This document shows, in pieces, positions 1 through 8,401 of a stretch of 64,000 bases of DNA. Numbering within the stretch: the stretch's first letter is position 1; each line of letters begins with the position of its first letter. The notes under the pieces are model-generated. The model ran no database searches. It worked only from the letters and a program-made list of their open reading frames with translations, and had not been told where the DNA came from. Both the position numbers and the translations under genes were made by a program. Source of the DNA: Bacillota bacterium (GTDB lineage: Bacteria > Bacillota > Clostridia > Acetivibrionales > DSM-1351); assembly GCA_023400235.1 (NCBI GenBank), contig JAEXFI010000035.1:62001-126000 (forward strand), in the 5' to 3' direction.

Positions 1-1
1 T

Positions 2-376
2 CCCGACCTGAACGTGGCAAGGGAGCTGCTAAATGCGGGAGCTGCCGCAATTATGCCCCTGGCCTCTCCCATAGGCAGCAACAAGGGTTTGGTTACAAAG
101 GAATTTATCAAAATTCTCATAGACGAAATAGAGCTGCCAATAATTGTGGATGCGGGAATAGGACGTCCGTCACAGGCCTGTGAGGCCATGGAACTGGGGG
201 TTGCAGCTGTTATGTGCAATACTGCGGTAGCCACGGCAGGAAATGTGGCTCTTATGGCAGGAGCCTTCAAGCAGGCAGTCAGAGCGGGGCGAGAGGCTTA
301 TCTGGCTGGGCTGGGAAGGGTTCTGGAACACAGTGGGGAGGCCTCCAGTCCGTTGACGGGCTTTCTGGAGGATTGA
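2..376 (+). CDS. thiG: Thiazole synthase ThiG, C-terminal part (5' end outside window)
   Basis: ThiG builds the thiazole phosphate ring of thiamine in the cytoplasm from deoxyxylulose phosphate, dehydroglycine and the ThiS thiocarboxylate. The reading frame is open from base 2, so the start lies upstream; about 124 codons remain of a usual 250-260. The C-terminal half of the TIM barrel is recognisable: the stretch AAAIMPLASPIGSNKG, the strand PIIVDAGIGRPSQA and the phosphate-binding end GVAAVMCNTAVATA are typical of ThiG. thiH follows 84 bases downstream on the same strand, as in many anaerobes where ThiG and ThiH work together. Identification is firm; only the 5' extent is unknown. Confidence 0.95.
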   Translation, partial: PDLNVARELLNAGAAAIMPLASPIGSNKGLVTKEFIKILIDEIELPIIVDAGIGRPSQACEAMELGVAAVMCNTAVATAGNVALMAGAFKQAVRAGREAYLAGLGRVLEHSGEASSPLTGFLED

Positions 377-394
377 CCCTTAATATGCCAAGGT

Positions 395-418
395 GTACAC
401 ATTTGTACAAATGTGTAC
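395..418. repeat. Perfect 24-bp palindrome between thiG and thiH
   Basis: The 24 bases are exactly self-complementary; the half-site is GTACACATTTGT. It lies 18 bases after the thiG stop and 42 bases before the thiH start. There is no T-tract behind it, so it is not a standard terminator. It could be a protein-binding site or an mRNA processing hairpin inside the operon. Confidence 0.75.
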
Positions 419-460
419 TAAAAACCACAAGGCTTTGGGAAGAAAGAGAGGGAATATAAC

Positions 461-1606
461 ATGGAAGCAGGACATATGAAATACGCAGACGGTATGGAGG
501 CTATTGCTTCGGACATTATGAGCAGGGTGCTATCCGGACTTTCAGAATACGATGGTCAGGATTTTTCAGCAGGACAGGTGCAACAGGCCTTGAACAAGGA
601 AAGGCTCACGCCTTTGGACTTTGCAGCAATCCTGTCCCCGGAGGCGGAGCCATTTCTTGAGGCTATGGCTCAAAAAGCCCGGGGGATAACCAGAAGATAT
701 TTCGGAAATTCCATAAGTCTGTTTACGCCTTTATATATATCAAATTATTGCGAAAATGAGTGTGTATACTGCGGCTTCAACTGCAGCAACAAAATTCAGC
801 GAGGCAGACTGTCCCTGGACGAAATAGCCGAAGAATTGCAGACTATATCCGCTACCGGTCTCAAGGAGCTTCTCATACTTACAGGAGAATCCCGGACAGC
901 GTCAGGCACGGAATACATCGGAGAAGCGGTGAAGCTGGCAGCCCGTTACTTTTCAACCGTGGGTATAGAAATATATCCCCTGAATTCCCGGGAGTACGCC
1001 TATCTCCATGAATGCGGTGCGGATTTTGTTTCTGTTTATCAGGAAACCTACAACACCGGTAAGTATGAACAGGTACATTTGAGGGGGCCAAAAAGAGTGT
1101 TTCCTTACCGCTTCAACGCCCAGGAAAGGGCCTTGCTGGGTGGCATGCGGGGTGTGGGAATCGGAGCGCTGCTGGGGCTGGATGATTTCAGAAGGGATGC
1201 ATATGGGGCTGGACTCCATGCTTATTTATTACAGCAAAAGTACCCCCATGCAGAAATATCCTTTTCAGTGCCTCGCCTGAGGCCCTATATAAACAACGGG
1301 GACAACAATCCCAGCCAGGTGCATGAAAGGCAGCTTTTGCAGGTCATGCTGGCCTACCGTATTTTCATGCCCTTTGCAGGCATTACCATATCCACCAGGG
1401 AAAAACCAAAATTCAGAGATAATATCATAGGCCTGGCGGCAACAAAAATTTCAGCAGGTGTCAGTGTGGGTGTAGGAGGTCACAAGCAGCCCGAAAAGGG
1501 AGACGGGCAGTTTGAAATATCTGATTCCCGAAGTGTGGCACAGGTGCATGAAATGATTGCGGGAAGAGGGCTGCAGCCTGTTTATAAGGACTATGTAAGA
1601 GTATAG
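461..1606 (+). CDS. thiH: 2-iminoacetate synthase ThiH (radical SAM tyrosine lyase)
   Basis: ThiH cleaves tyrosine to dehydroglycine (2-iminoacetate) and p-cresol, supplying the glycine-derived part of the thiazole in anaerobes. The protein has 381 residues, normal for the family. The radical-SAM cysteines are visible in NYCENECVYCGFNC near residue 100, in the CX3CX2C spacing that holds the 4Fe-4S cluster. The C-terminal BATS-type region contains VGVGGHKQPEKGDGQFEI. The start at 461 is supported by AGGGA about 8 bases upstream; an in-frame ATG at 476 is the alternative. It sits between thiG and a thiE-like gene, so it is part of a thiazole operon. Dependence on ThiH rather than ThiO fits an anaerobic organism. 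Confidence 0.96.
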   Translation: MEAGHMKYADGMEAIASDIMSRVLSGLSEYDGQDFSAGQVQQALNKERLTPLDFAAILSPEAEPFLEAMAQKARGITRRYFGNSISLFTPLYISNYCENECVYCGFNCSNKIQRGRLSLDEIAEELQTISATGLKELLILTGESRTASGTEYIGEAVKLAARYFSTVGIEIYPLNSREYAYLHECGADFVSVYQETYNTGKYEQVHLRGPKRVFPYRFNAQERALLGGMRGVGIGALLGLDDFRRDAYGAGLHAYLLQQKYPHAEISFSVPRLRPYINNGDNNPSQVHERQLLQVMLAYRIFMPFAGITISTREKPKFRDNIIGLAATKISAGVSVGVGGHKQPEKGDGQFEISDSRSVAQVHEMIAGRGLQPVYKDYVRV

Positions 1607-1653
1607 CAGTCAGATTAAGGTACAACGGAGCCGGGAACAGAGAGGTGAAAGGT

Positions 1654-2268
1654 TTGAGTACAGGAGCGCGTAGACTGATAATTGTAACCGACAGGAAGCT
1701 TTGCAGTGACCATTTCCTGAGCCGTATCAGGCAATTGGCCCGGGAGGCGGGGCCCCGTGCCATACTCCTTCGGGAAAAGGATATGGAAGACCGGGAATAT
1801 GAAGTGCTGGCAAGACAGGTAAACTCTATCTGCCTTGACTGCAAGGTGGATTTTATTGTGAACCATAAGCTTGAGGTTGCCTTGGGTTTGAAGCTTCCGT
1901 ATCTGCATTTATCCATGTCTGAGCTAAGACAGCATAGGGACAGGCTTAGCCTTTTCAGGTGCACAGGTGCCTCGGTGCATTCTCTGGAAGAGGCACTGGA
2001 GGCCCAGAGTCTGGGAGCAGGCTACCTTATAGCGGGACATGTATTTCCTACCCAATGTAAGAAGGATATGGCTCCAAGAGGTCTGGACTTCCTGAGGGAG
2101 GTTTGCGGAGCTGTAAATATACCTGTATATGCTATAGGCGGGATAACCGTGGATAGGGGAAAGCTGGTGCTGGAGGCGGGTGCTGACGGTGTATGTGTTA
2201 TGAATGAGGCAATGACCTGCTCACAGCCGCGAAACCTTTCAGCCTTCAGCCATATTCCAGGTATCTGA
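1654..2268 (+). CDS. ThiE/TenI family protein (thiamine phosphate synthase-like)
   Basis: About 204 residues of a TIM-barrel protein of the ThiE/TenI family. ThiE joins the pyrimidine and thiazole moieties to thiamine phosphate; TenI relatives aromatise the thiazole tautomer. Visible family features are IIVTDRKL at the N-terminus, the NHKLEVA segment, GHVFPTQCKKD (equivalent to the GPIFPT-K loop) and the phosphate-binding PVYAIGGI. I place the start at TTG 1654 because GAGAGGTG stands 6 bases upstream; GTG 1645 would lie inside that ribosome site. The usual HLGQ-D motif is replaced by LHLSMSEL, so true ThiE activity is not certain and a TenI role is possible. It ends the thiG-thiH cluster. 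Confidence 0.85.
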   Translation: MSTGARRLIIVTDRKLCSDHFLSRIRQLAREAGPRAILLREKDMEDREYEVLARQVNSICLDCKVDFIVNHKLEVALGLKLPYLHLSMSELRQHRDRLSLFRCTGASVHSLEEALEAQSLGAGYLIAGHVFPTQCKKDMAPRGLDFLREVCGAVNIPVYAIGGITVDRGKLVLEAGADGVCVMNEAMTCSQPRNLSAFSHIPGI

Positions 2269-2281
2269 TATCACCACTATT

Positions 2282-2314
2282 AGGTGGAAAGAAAATAAAG
2301 GTGGAAAGAAAATA
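2282..2314 (+). repeat. 16-bp direct repeat, two copies with 17-bp period
   Basis: The unit AGGTGGAAAGAAAATA occurs at 2282-2297 and again, exactly, at 2299-2314. It lies in the gap between the thiamine genes and the promoter of the following operon. No function is evident. Confidence 0.7.
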
Positions 2315-2351
2315 GAAATGTTTTGTTAAGAAAAATTTAAGACTCTTAAAC

Positions 2352-2380
2352 TTGGTGGGCTATCCACAATATGGTATAAT
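2352..2380 (+). promoter_or_regulatory. Sigma-A type promoter for the envelope operon
   Basis: TTGGTG at 2352-2357 and a consensus TATAAT at 2375-2380 are separated by 17 bases. Transcription would begin near 2387, about 40 bases before the first start codon at 2428. This is the best promoter match upstream of the eight-gene MoxR/VWA/ABC cluster. Confidence 0.75.
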
Positions 2381-2427
2381 AGGGAGGGTCGGACAAGAAA
2401 GTACAAAAGACAGAAAGAGAGAGTCAG

Positions 2428-4812
2428 ATGAAAAATTTATTTAAAGTTTTAGTTGCGTCATTTATTATTTTCTCCGCAATTTTTTCAGGTTTTTCGGCAG
2501 GGGCCGAAAAGGCCAAGGATGACAACAAACTTGAGGTTCAGCTCAATGTGGGATTTAGCGACAATTATAAGATTGGCTTCTCAACACCTGTAAATATCAG
2601 CATCAAAAACAACTATAAGGACATTGACGGTGAAGTGGAAATTCGTGTTCCAAGCTCGTCCGGGAAGTATATGAGCTATGTGAAGCCGGTGAGCCTTCAA
2701 AAGGGCGCCGAGAAGCTCATTACCATAAATGTCCCCATAGGAAATGACAACCGTTCCAAGTATTTTGTAAACATTTATGACGGTGATCACAAGGTATATG
2801 AGGATTCCATTACAACTGTGGCCTCAAATAATATCACAACATTTATAGGAATTTTAAGTGATGACTTCGACAGTCTTTCCTATATCAATTCTGCTCCTGC
2901 ATCTACAGGAATGTCCTTGATTACAAAAACCATAAAGCTTGATGAAAAGAATTTTCCAGAGGACATTTTTACACTGAAGGCCTTTAATATTCTGGTAATT
3001 AACGATTTTGACACCTCCCGGCTGAGCAAGGGTCAATATGATATTTTAAAGCAATGGGTAAAAAACGGCGGAACATTAATCCTGGGAACAGGGTCTAAGT
3101 ATGGTAAGACCTTGTCCATATTCAAGGACGATTTTATTCAGGGCTCACAGGGTAGTGTACAGGAGATATCCACCTCCAAAATTTATGAGCTTGCTACAAA
3201 CGGTGATAACAAAAATGAATCCAGGCTGGATGTGCTTTCATTAACAGTAAAAGACAGCAGGGTTATGCTGCAGGATAAAAACGTAAGCCTGGTGCAGGCC
3301 AGTGAAAAGGGTACTGGAGTTGTTGGAGTTCTGGCCTTTGATCTTGGGAAGGCTCCCTTTGTAAACTGGAATAATAACTCTGTTTTTATGGAAAAAATCC
3401 TTGCCCTTGTAAATCCCGGTCTGACAAGTACGAATTATGTTAATAATGGTGCCAATTATATGAACAATGACACTTATGGCCTTCAGCAAGCTGTAAATAT
3501 GTTTTCAGAAATGGCCACTGCGAGAACCTCCAATTTTTACCTGATTTTGCTTGTGTACATACTGGTGGTTGCACCTTTAAGCTATTTCATACTAAAAAGA
3601 CTGGACAAGCGTGAATGGATGTGGCTGACAGTACCGGCCCTGGCTGTGGCTTTCGCCGGAATAGTGTATATTACCGGCAGTGGCACAAGAACGGGCAAGG
3701 TAACTACAAACGTGATTTCATATATAAATATGGATAACAGAGGAAATGTCTCTACAGATACCTTTGCGGGTATTCTGAACACTAACAAGTCAAAGATCAA
3801 GCTGACAAGTGAGACCGGTGACCGTTTCATTCCTGTTGCAAATAATAACTACAGTAATGGTGAAGTTAAAACGGAGGTTCAGGAGGCAAAAATCTATTCC
3901 GGTGAAAACAGTGCAATTGAGTATAAAAACAGCAGTCTGCTGGAGACCAAGATTATTCAGATACAGGAGGCTTCTCTGGAGCTTGGCAGGCTTGAGACAA
4001 ATCTTAGCTTAAAGAACGGTAAAATCACAGGTACCATTAAAAATTCCACTGCCATGGATTTGGAGGATTGCCTGCTGCTGCTGCCTGACGGCTATTACAT
4101 AGTAAAAAGCCTCAAAACGGGTGAAACCCTTGATTTGGACAAGCTCAATGAAAACAGCCACTTTGGCAATATATACGAAATAGTGAATGATGTCTACTTC
4201 AATAATAATGCAGCTATGACTGGAAAAGCCGTCATGGATCAAAAGGAAATGATGGATTTAAGACAAAAAGGGAACATACTTCAGAGGTTGTATAACTATG
4301 GGGGCTCACAGATTGAGGGAATTAAATTTATTGGCTTCTCAAAGACACAAATTCACAGCCCTTTGCTGGTAAACGGCGTACAGGCCAAGAAGAACGAGCG
4401 GAATGTTGTTATAATGCCTATAGATGTCAGGTTTACGGACGGGGATATACTGGATTATCCCATGGGCTTTGTACCGTATGAAGTGATTAACCCCTCCAAT
4501 CTTCATTTTGACACGAGCTCCAGGAGATTTTTTGGCAACGGTTCTGCTGAAGTGGAGTTCAGGATAGATGAAGCCATGCTGGTAGAGCAGATGGAGGTGA
4601 AAACCTCGGCAGCCATGACCAAGGCCGCCAATACCAGCTATATGATATATAATATAGGCAAAGATGAATATGAGCCTGTGGGCGATATCAGCATCAGCGG
4701 AAAAGAACTAAAGGCTTATCTGTCTTCCGACAATACAGTCAAGATAAAACTTGAAGTTACCGACGGTGAAATAGGTATACCTCAAATGTCTGCAAAAGGG
4801 AGGAAGAAATAA
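2428..4812 (+). CDS. Large exported membrane protein of the MoxR/VWA/ABC operon
   Basis: A 794-residue protein with an N-terminal signal sequence of about 26 residues ending near FSAGAEK. Residues about 170-310 resemble the glutamine-amidotransferase-like fold seen in VWA membrane proteins (IVINDFDTSRL, then WVKNGGTLILGTG). Two membrane segments lie at about 368-415, separated by KRLDKREW. A long beta-rich region follows and ends in basic GRKK. Membrane topology suggests large domains outside the cell on both sides of the two helices. It is the first gene of the operon and overlaps the ABC ATPase gene by one base. It may be the extracytoplasmic partner of that transporter, in the manner of GldG-like proteins, but this is inference; I do not recognise a named family with a known function. 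Confidence 0.85.
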   Translation: MKNLFKVLVASFIIFSAIFSGFSAGAEKAKDDNKLEVQLNVGFSDNYKIGFSTPVNISIKNNYKDIDGEVEIRVPSSSGKYMSYVKPVSLQKGAEKLITINVPIGNDNRSKYFVNIYDGDHKVYEDSITTVASNNITTFIGILSDDFDSLSYINSAPASTGMSLITKTIKLDEKNFPEDIFTLKAFNILVINDFDTSRLSKGQYDILKQWVKNGGTLILGTGSKYGKTLSIFKDDFIQGSQGSVQEISTSKIYELATNGDNKNESRLDVLSLTVKDSRVMLQDKNVSLVQASEKGTGVVGVLAFDLGKAPFVNWNNNSVFMEKILALVNPGLTSTNYVNNGANYMNNDTYGLQQAVNMFSEMATARTSNFYLILLVYILVVAPLSYFILKRLDKREWMWLTVPALAVAFAGIVYITGSGTRTGKVTTNVISYINMDNRGNVSTDTFAGILNTNKSKIKLTSETGDRFIPVANNNYSNGEVKTEVQEAKIYSGENSAIEYKNSSLLETKIIQIQEASLELGRLETNLSLKNGKITGTIKNSTAMDLEDCLLLLPDGYYIVKSLKTGETLDLDKLNENSHFGNIYEIVNDVYFNNNAAMTGKAVMDQKEMMDLRQKGNILQRLYNYGGSQIEGIKFIGFSKTQIHSPLLVNGVQAKKNERNVVIMPIDVRFTDGDILDYPMGFVPYEVINPSNLHFDTSSRRFFGNGSAEVEFRIDEAMLVEQMEVKTSAAMTKAANTSYMIYNIGKDEYEPVGDISISGKELKAYLSSDNTVKIKLEVTDGEIGIPQMSAKGRKK

Positions 4813-5747
4813 TGCTTAGAATAGAGAATCTTTACAAGAATTATGGAAGGTTTCGTGCGGTTGACGGCCTGAATCTCCATATACCCAAGGGGGAGATATT
4901 CGGTTTTGTAGGACCCAACGGAGCGGGCAAGACAACCACCATGAGAATAGTTTGCGGTCTTCTGGAGGCAACCTCCGGCAAGGTATATGCAGATGGAATA
5001 GATGTAATAAACAAGCCCAGGGAGCTGAAGAGGAAAATAGGCTATATGCCTGATTTCTTCGGAGTTTATGATGATCTGAAGGTAATGGAGTATCTTGAGT
5101 TCTACGCTTCCATTTATAATATTACCGGCAGCGAAAGCAAGAAGGTGTGCCAGGACCTGCTGGAGCTGGTGGATTTGTCGGACAAAAGGGATTTCTATGT
5201 AGACTCCCTGTCCAGAGGAATGAAGCAGCGTCTCTGCCTGGCCAGAAGCCTGGTGCACAATCCCGACCTGCTGATTCTGGATGAGCCGGCTTCCGGTATG
5301 GACCCCAGGGCAAGAATTGAAATGAAGGAAATACTCAGAACCTTGAAGAGTATGGGGAAAACTATTATAGTCAGCTCACATATCCTGCCGGAGCTTGCAG
5401 AATTGTGTACGGCCATAGGCATAATAGAAAAAGGAAAAATTGTAATGAGCGGTACGGTTGAGGAGATTACCCGCAAAGTATATCATGCTCAAACCATCAG
5501 GATAAAGGTTATAGACAAGCTGGAGGAAGCCTTAAGAATCCTACAGGAGTATCCGGATGTGGATGGCGTGAACCGGGTAAGTGATTATGAAATGGAGGCC
5601 TCCTTTAAAGGTGACGAGCATTTTATGAATGCCCTGCTGGTGAGGCTGGTCCAGCAGAACATACCTGTAACTGCTTTTAATCAGTTGGACGGAAACCTTG
5701 AAGATATATTCATGAAGGTAACTGCTACCGGGGAGGAAAAACAATGA
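4812..5747 (+). CDS. ABC transporter ATP-binding protein
   Basis: A 311-residue cytoplasmic ATPase. The Walker A motif GPNGAGKTT is at residues about 35-43, the ABC signature appears as LSRGMKQRL, Walker B is LLILDEPASGMDP, and the switch histidine is in IVSSHIL. The C-terminal 90 residues form the extension found in export-type ATPases of the CcmA/NatA/GldA class. The start overlaps the previous stop by one base and the end overlaps the permease gene through ATGA, which implies translational coupling. With the next gene it should form an export or envelope-linked ABC system. The substrate is unknown. Confidence 0.93.
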   Translation: MLRIENLYKNYGRFRAVDGLNLHIPKGEIFGFVGPNGAGKTTTMRIVCGLLEATSGKVYADGIDVINKPRELKRKIGYMPDFFGVYDDLKVMEYLEFYASIYNITGSESKKVCQDLLELVDLSDKRDFYVDSLSRGMKQRLCLARSLVHNPDLLILDEPASGMDPRARIEMKEILRTLKSMGKTIIVSSHILPELAELCTAIGIIEKGKIVMSGTVEEITRKVYHAQTIRIKVIDKLEEALRILQEYPDVDGVNRVSDYEMEASFKGDEHFMNALLVRLVQQNIPVTAFNQLDGNLEDIFMKVTATGEEKQ

Positions 5748-6640
5748 GCACAAATGTAAAAACACGGCGTTTCAGGATAAATCCCGTACTGCAAAAGGAA
5801 CTCAAGGTCAAGATGAGAAGCTGGAAGGCGGCTATTTTAATAGGTGTCTACAACCTGGTATTATTACTGTTAACCATTTTTATTTTGAAGATGACTATTT
5901 CAAATGGTACCGGAGTTCCCACTCAATCAACCATATTTGGCACATATGCTTTTCTTGTGGCGGCACAGTTCGGACTGATAGCGCTTATAACTCCTGCATT
6001 GACTGCGGGAGCAATATCAGGAGAAAGAGAAAAGCAGACACTGGACATACTTTTGTCCACCACTTTGAATCACGGCTCAATAATAACGGGCAAATTGTTT
6101 GCATCTCTAAGCCAGGTAATCCTGCTTCTGATATCTTCAGTACCTGTATTTTCAATAATTTTCCTGTACGGGGGTATTGGTTTTGTACAGCTTATACAGG
6201 TCTATATGTTTTTTATTGTCGTGGCAATAACGCTGGGAAGCATCGGTATATTCTTTTCAACCTATATAAAGAAAAGTACCGCCGCAAATGTACTGACCTA
6301 TGCTGTGGTTGTATTTCTCGGCATTGGAACTCTACTTATCTCAATCTTTTACGTACAAATGGTAATAGTTCCAATTAACCCCAATACACCCTACGAGGGT
6401 ACCTTCTGGCTATTCAACCTGAATCCGGGGCTTGCCCTTGTTTCACTGGTATCAGACCAGTTTCAGGAGGGGGCGGGGCGGATGTTCCCAGGCTTGAATT
6501 TGACGGTTCAGGAGGGAAAGCTTCACCTGTGGCATATTAATGTTATATTTAATATTTGTTTATCTGTCCTTCTGCTGTTTTTAAGCGCTATAAAGCTTAA
6601 TCCGGTAAAAAGGAAGCTGTTCAAAAGGAGTAAAGGATGA
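5744..6640 (+). CDS. ABC transporter permease (ABC-2 type)
   Basis: A 298-residue integral membrane protein with about six hydrophobic segments, beginning with AAILIGVYNLVLLLL and ending with FNICLSVLLLFLSAI. Between the second and third segments lies ALTAGAISGEREKQTLDILL, the cytoplasmic EREKQT coupling motif typical of ABC-2 permeases of the GldF/NosY group. It overlaps both neighbours by ATGA junctions, so it is certainly co-translated with the ATPase before it and the coiled-coil protein after it. GldF/GldG-like transporters next to MoxR/VWA genes recur in other bacteria, but their cargo is not established. Confidence 0.92.
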   Translation: MSTNVKTRRFRINPVLQKELKVKMRSWKAAILIGVYNLVLLLLTIFILKMTISNGTGVPTQSTIFGTYAFLVAAQFGLIALITPALTAGAISGEREKQTLDILLSTTLNHGSIITGKLFASLSQVILLLISSVPVFSIIFLYGGIGFVQLIQVYMFFIVVAITLGSIGIFFSTYIKKSTAANVLTYAVVVFLGIGTLLISIFYVQMVIVPINPNTPYEGTFWLFNLNPGLALVSLVSDQFQEGAGRMFPGLNLTVQEGKLHLWHINVIFNICLSVLLLFLSAIKLNPVKRKLFKRSKG

Positions 6641-8259
6641 TATTATCGCAACCTTACAGTATTATTTCCAATAAGCTGAAACAAGTCCGCAAAAGGATTG
6701 TGCTCAAGCAGATTCTCCGCAATGGAATGGCGGGTATATGCCTTTCCCTTGCGGCAGGCCTTGCTATGGGCTTGCTTTCACGACTTATACCTATATACAG
6801 GGTTTACCACATATGGGCATATGTTTGTGCTGCAATAATGCTGCTTTCTCTTTTAAGTGTTCCTTTTTTTGTTCCGAAGAAAAAGAAGCTGGCGCAATTG
6901 CTGGATTCCTTCGGCTTCCATGAAAGGCTCTCAACTTCTTTGGAACTGGAAAAGGAAGAGTCCCAATACAAGGAACTCCTTTTGAAGGATACTGTAAGTA
7001 AACTGGATACAATTGATTACAAGGATAAAATAAAGCTTTGGCCCCATAAAAAATTTCTGATAGCACTGCTTGTCCTGTCACTTTTATTCGGAGCATCTGT
7101 ATTATTGCCTCAGCCTTTGAAGGAGGAAGCAAAACAGGCCCATGAGTTAAGTGCTTATAAAAAGGAGCAGAAAAAGAAGGTTCAGAATACTGAAAAGCAG
7201 ATAAAAGAGAATCCCAAGCTTACAGAAGCACAGAAAAAAGAATTATTGGATAAGCTAAAGGCTTTGAAACAGGAGCTTAAAAAGGCACAGGACATAAAAG
7301 AAGCCGACAAGGCGCTGGAAAAGCTGGCAAAGAAACTGGAGCAAAAAATTGATCCTTCAAAGGAACAGGATTTGAAGAATCTGGCGGAAAAGCTGGCCGG
7401 AAATAAGGACTCCAAGGCTTTGGCCGACGCCCTCAAAGCTGAAAAGGCAGAAGATATAAAGAAAGAGCTGGATAAGCTGAAGGATAAAGTAAGCTCAATG
7501 AGCGAAGAGGAGAAGAAAAATCTGAAGGATGCCTTGTCAAAGGCGGCGGCTTCTGTGAACAGCAGCGAATTGAAGGACAGTCTGGACGGCTTGAGCAATG
7601 CTGTTAGCAGCGGAGATGACAATGCCGTGGGCAAAAGTGTGGATAAACTGGGAGGAGCCGTGGGCAACAGCCTTTCACAGAAAAATATGAATAACGCGTT
7701 GGCTCAGGCGCAGAATAACCTGCAGCCCAACCCTCAAAATGCTCAAGGCCAAGGACAAGGCCAAGGACAAGGTCAGGGTCAAGGCCAGGGTCAAGGTCAA
7801 GGTCAAGGTCAGGGTCAAGGCCAGGGTCAAGGTCAGGGTCAAGGCCAGGGCCAGGGTCAGGGCCAAGGCCAGGGCCAAGGCCAGGGTCAAGGTCAAGGGG
7901 GCAGTGGAGCAGGCAATGGCAGCGGAAACGGAGACGGCGGAGTTACTCCCTACGGACAGGGTGGTATTGCAAACAAAAATCCATCTCCGGGGAAGGAAAA
8001 GGAATATGAGAAGATTTTCACACCAGCCAGATTGGGAGGCAGCGGGGAGACTTCCGTAATATCAGGTAAGGGCAACAATAACGGAAAGAGTGAAACTACC
8101 ATAACCAATGATGCAAATGCCTCCTTAGGCGAGCTCAGGCCCTATAACCAGGTGGTGGGGGAATACAGTGAAAGAGCCATGGAAAGTATGGATAACTGGT
8201 CAATACCCGGAGGTATGGAGGACATAATCAAGGACTATTTTTCCTCCCTGCAGGATTAG
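6637..8259 (+). CDS. Membrane-anchored coiled-coil protein with a Gln-Gly repeat tract
   Basis: A 540-residue protein of unknown function. Two membrane segments sit near residues 28-75 and a third near 140-158 (KFLIALLVLSLLFGASVLL). Residues about 165-330 are rich in Lys, Glu, Leu and Ala with heptad-like spacing and should form a long coiled coil. Then comes a tract of 26 Gln-Gly dipeptides (about 370-421), a Gly/Ser/Asn-rich linker and an acidic C-terminal domain (GELRPYNQVVGEYSERAMES). The layout suggests a membrane anchor, a rigid rod and a flexible spacer. It overlaps the permease gene by ATGA and precedes moxR by about 140 bases. The low-complexity tract means the length may vary between strains. 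Confidence 0.85.
   Translation: MILSQPYSIISNKLKQVRKRIVLKQILRNGMAGICLSLAAGLAMGLLSRLIPIYRVYHIWAYVCAAIMLLSLLSVPFFVPKKKKLAQLLDSFGFHERLSTSLELEKEESQYKELLLKDTVSKLDTIDYKDKIKLWPHKKFLIALLVLSLLFGASVLLPQPLKEEAKQAHELSAYKKEQKKKVQNTEKQIKENPKLTEAQKKELLDKLKALKQELKKAQDIKEADKALEKLAKKLEQKIDPSKEQDLKNLAEKLAGNKDSKALADALKAEKAEDIKKELDKLKDKVSSMSEEEKKNLKDALSKAAASVNSSELKDSLDGLSNAVSSGDDNAVGKSVDKLGGAVGNSLSQKNMNNALAQAQNNLQPNPQNAQGQGQGQGQGQGQGQGQGQGQGQGQGQGQGQGQGQGQGQGQGQGQGQGQGQGGSGAGNGSGNGDGGVTPYGQGGIANKNPSPGKEKEYEKIFTPARLGGSGETSVISGKGNNNGKSETTITNDANASLGELRPYNQVVGEYSERAMESMDNWSIPGGMEDIIKDYFSSLQD
7744..7899 (+). repeat. Hexanucleotide tandem repeat coding for 26 Gln-Gly units
   Basis: An uninterrupted 156-base array of CAR-GGN units lies inside the coiled-coil protein gene. 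The unit is six bases, so gain or loss of units keeps the reading frame and changes only the tract length. Silent differences between units (CAA/CAG, GGC/GGT/GGA) show the array is not wholly new. Confidence 0.9.
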
Positions 8260-8401
8260 AATAACAAGCTGTTCACGGCGGTTGTTGGAGATAGAGGTAA
8301 AGTTAAATGTGGTAACTCAAAGTGGGATTTACGCAGCTAAAGCCATTGCGTGTGTTTCTTTACTATTAGTATACGTGCTGTGCGCGTAGATGGGAGATAA
8401 T

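Noticed and set aside
7675..7896. Minus-strand frame rich in Leu-Thr/Leu-Ala opposite the Gln-Gly repeat
   Set aside because: It is only the complement of the hexanucleotide array; no ribosome site or domain.
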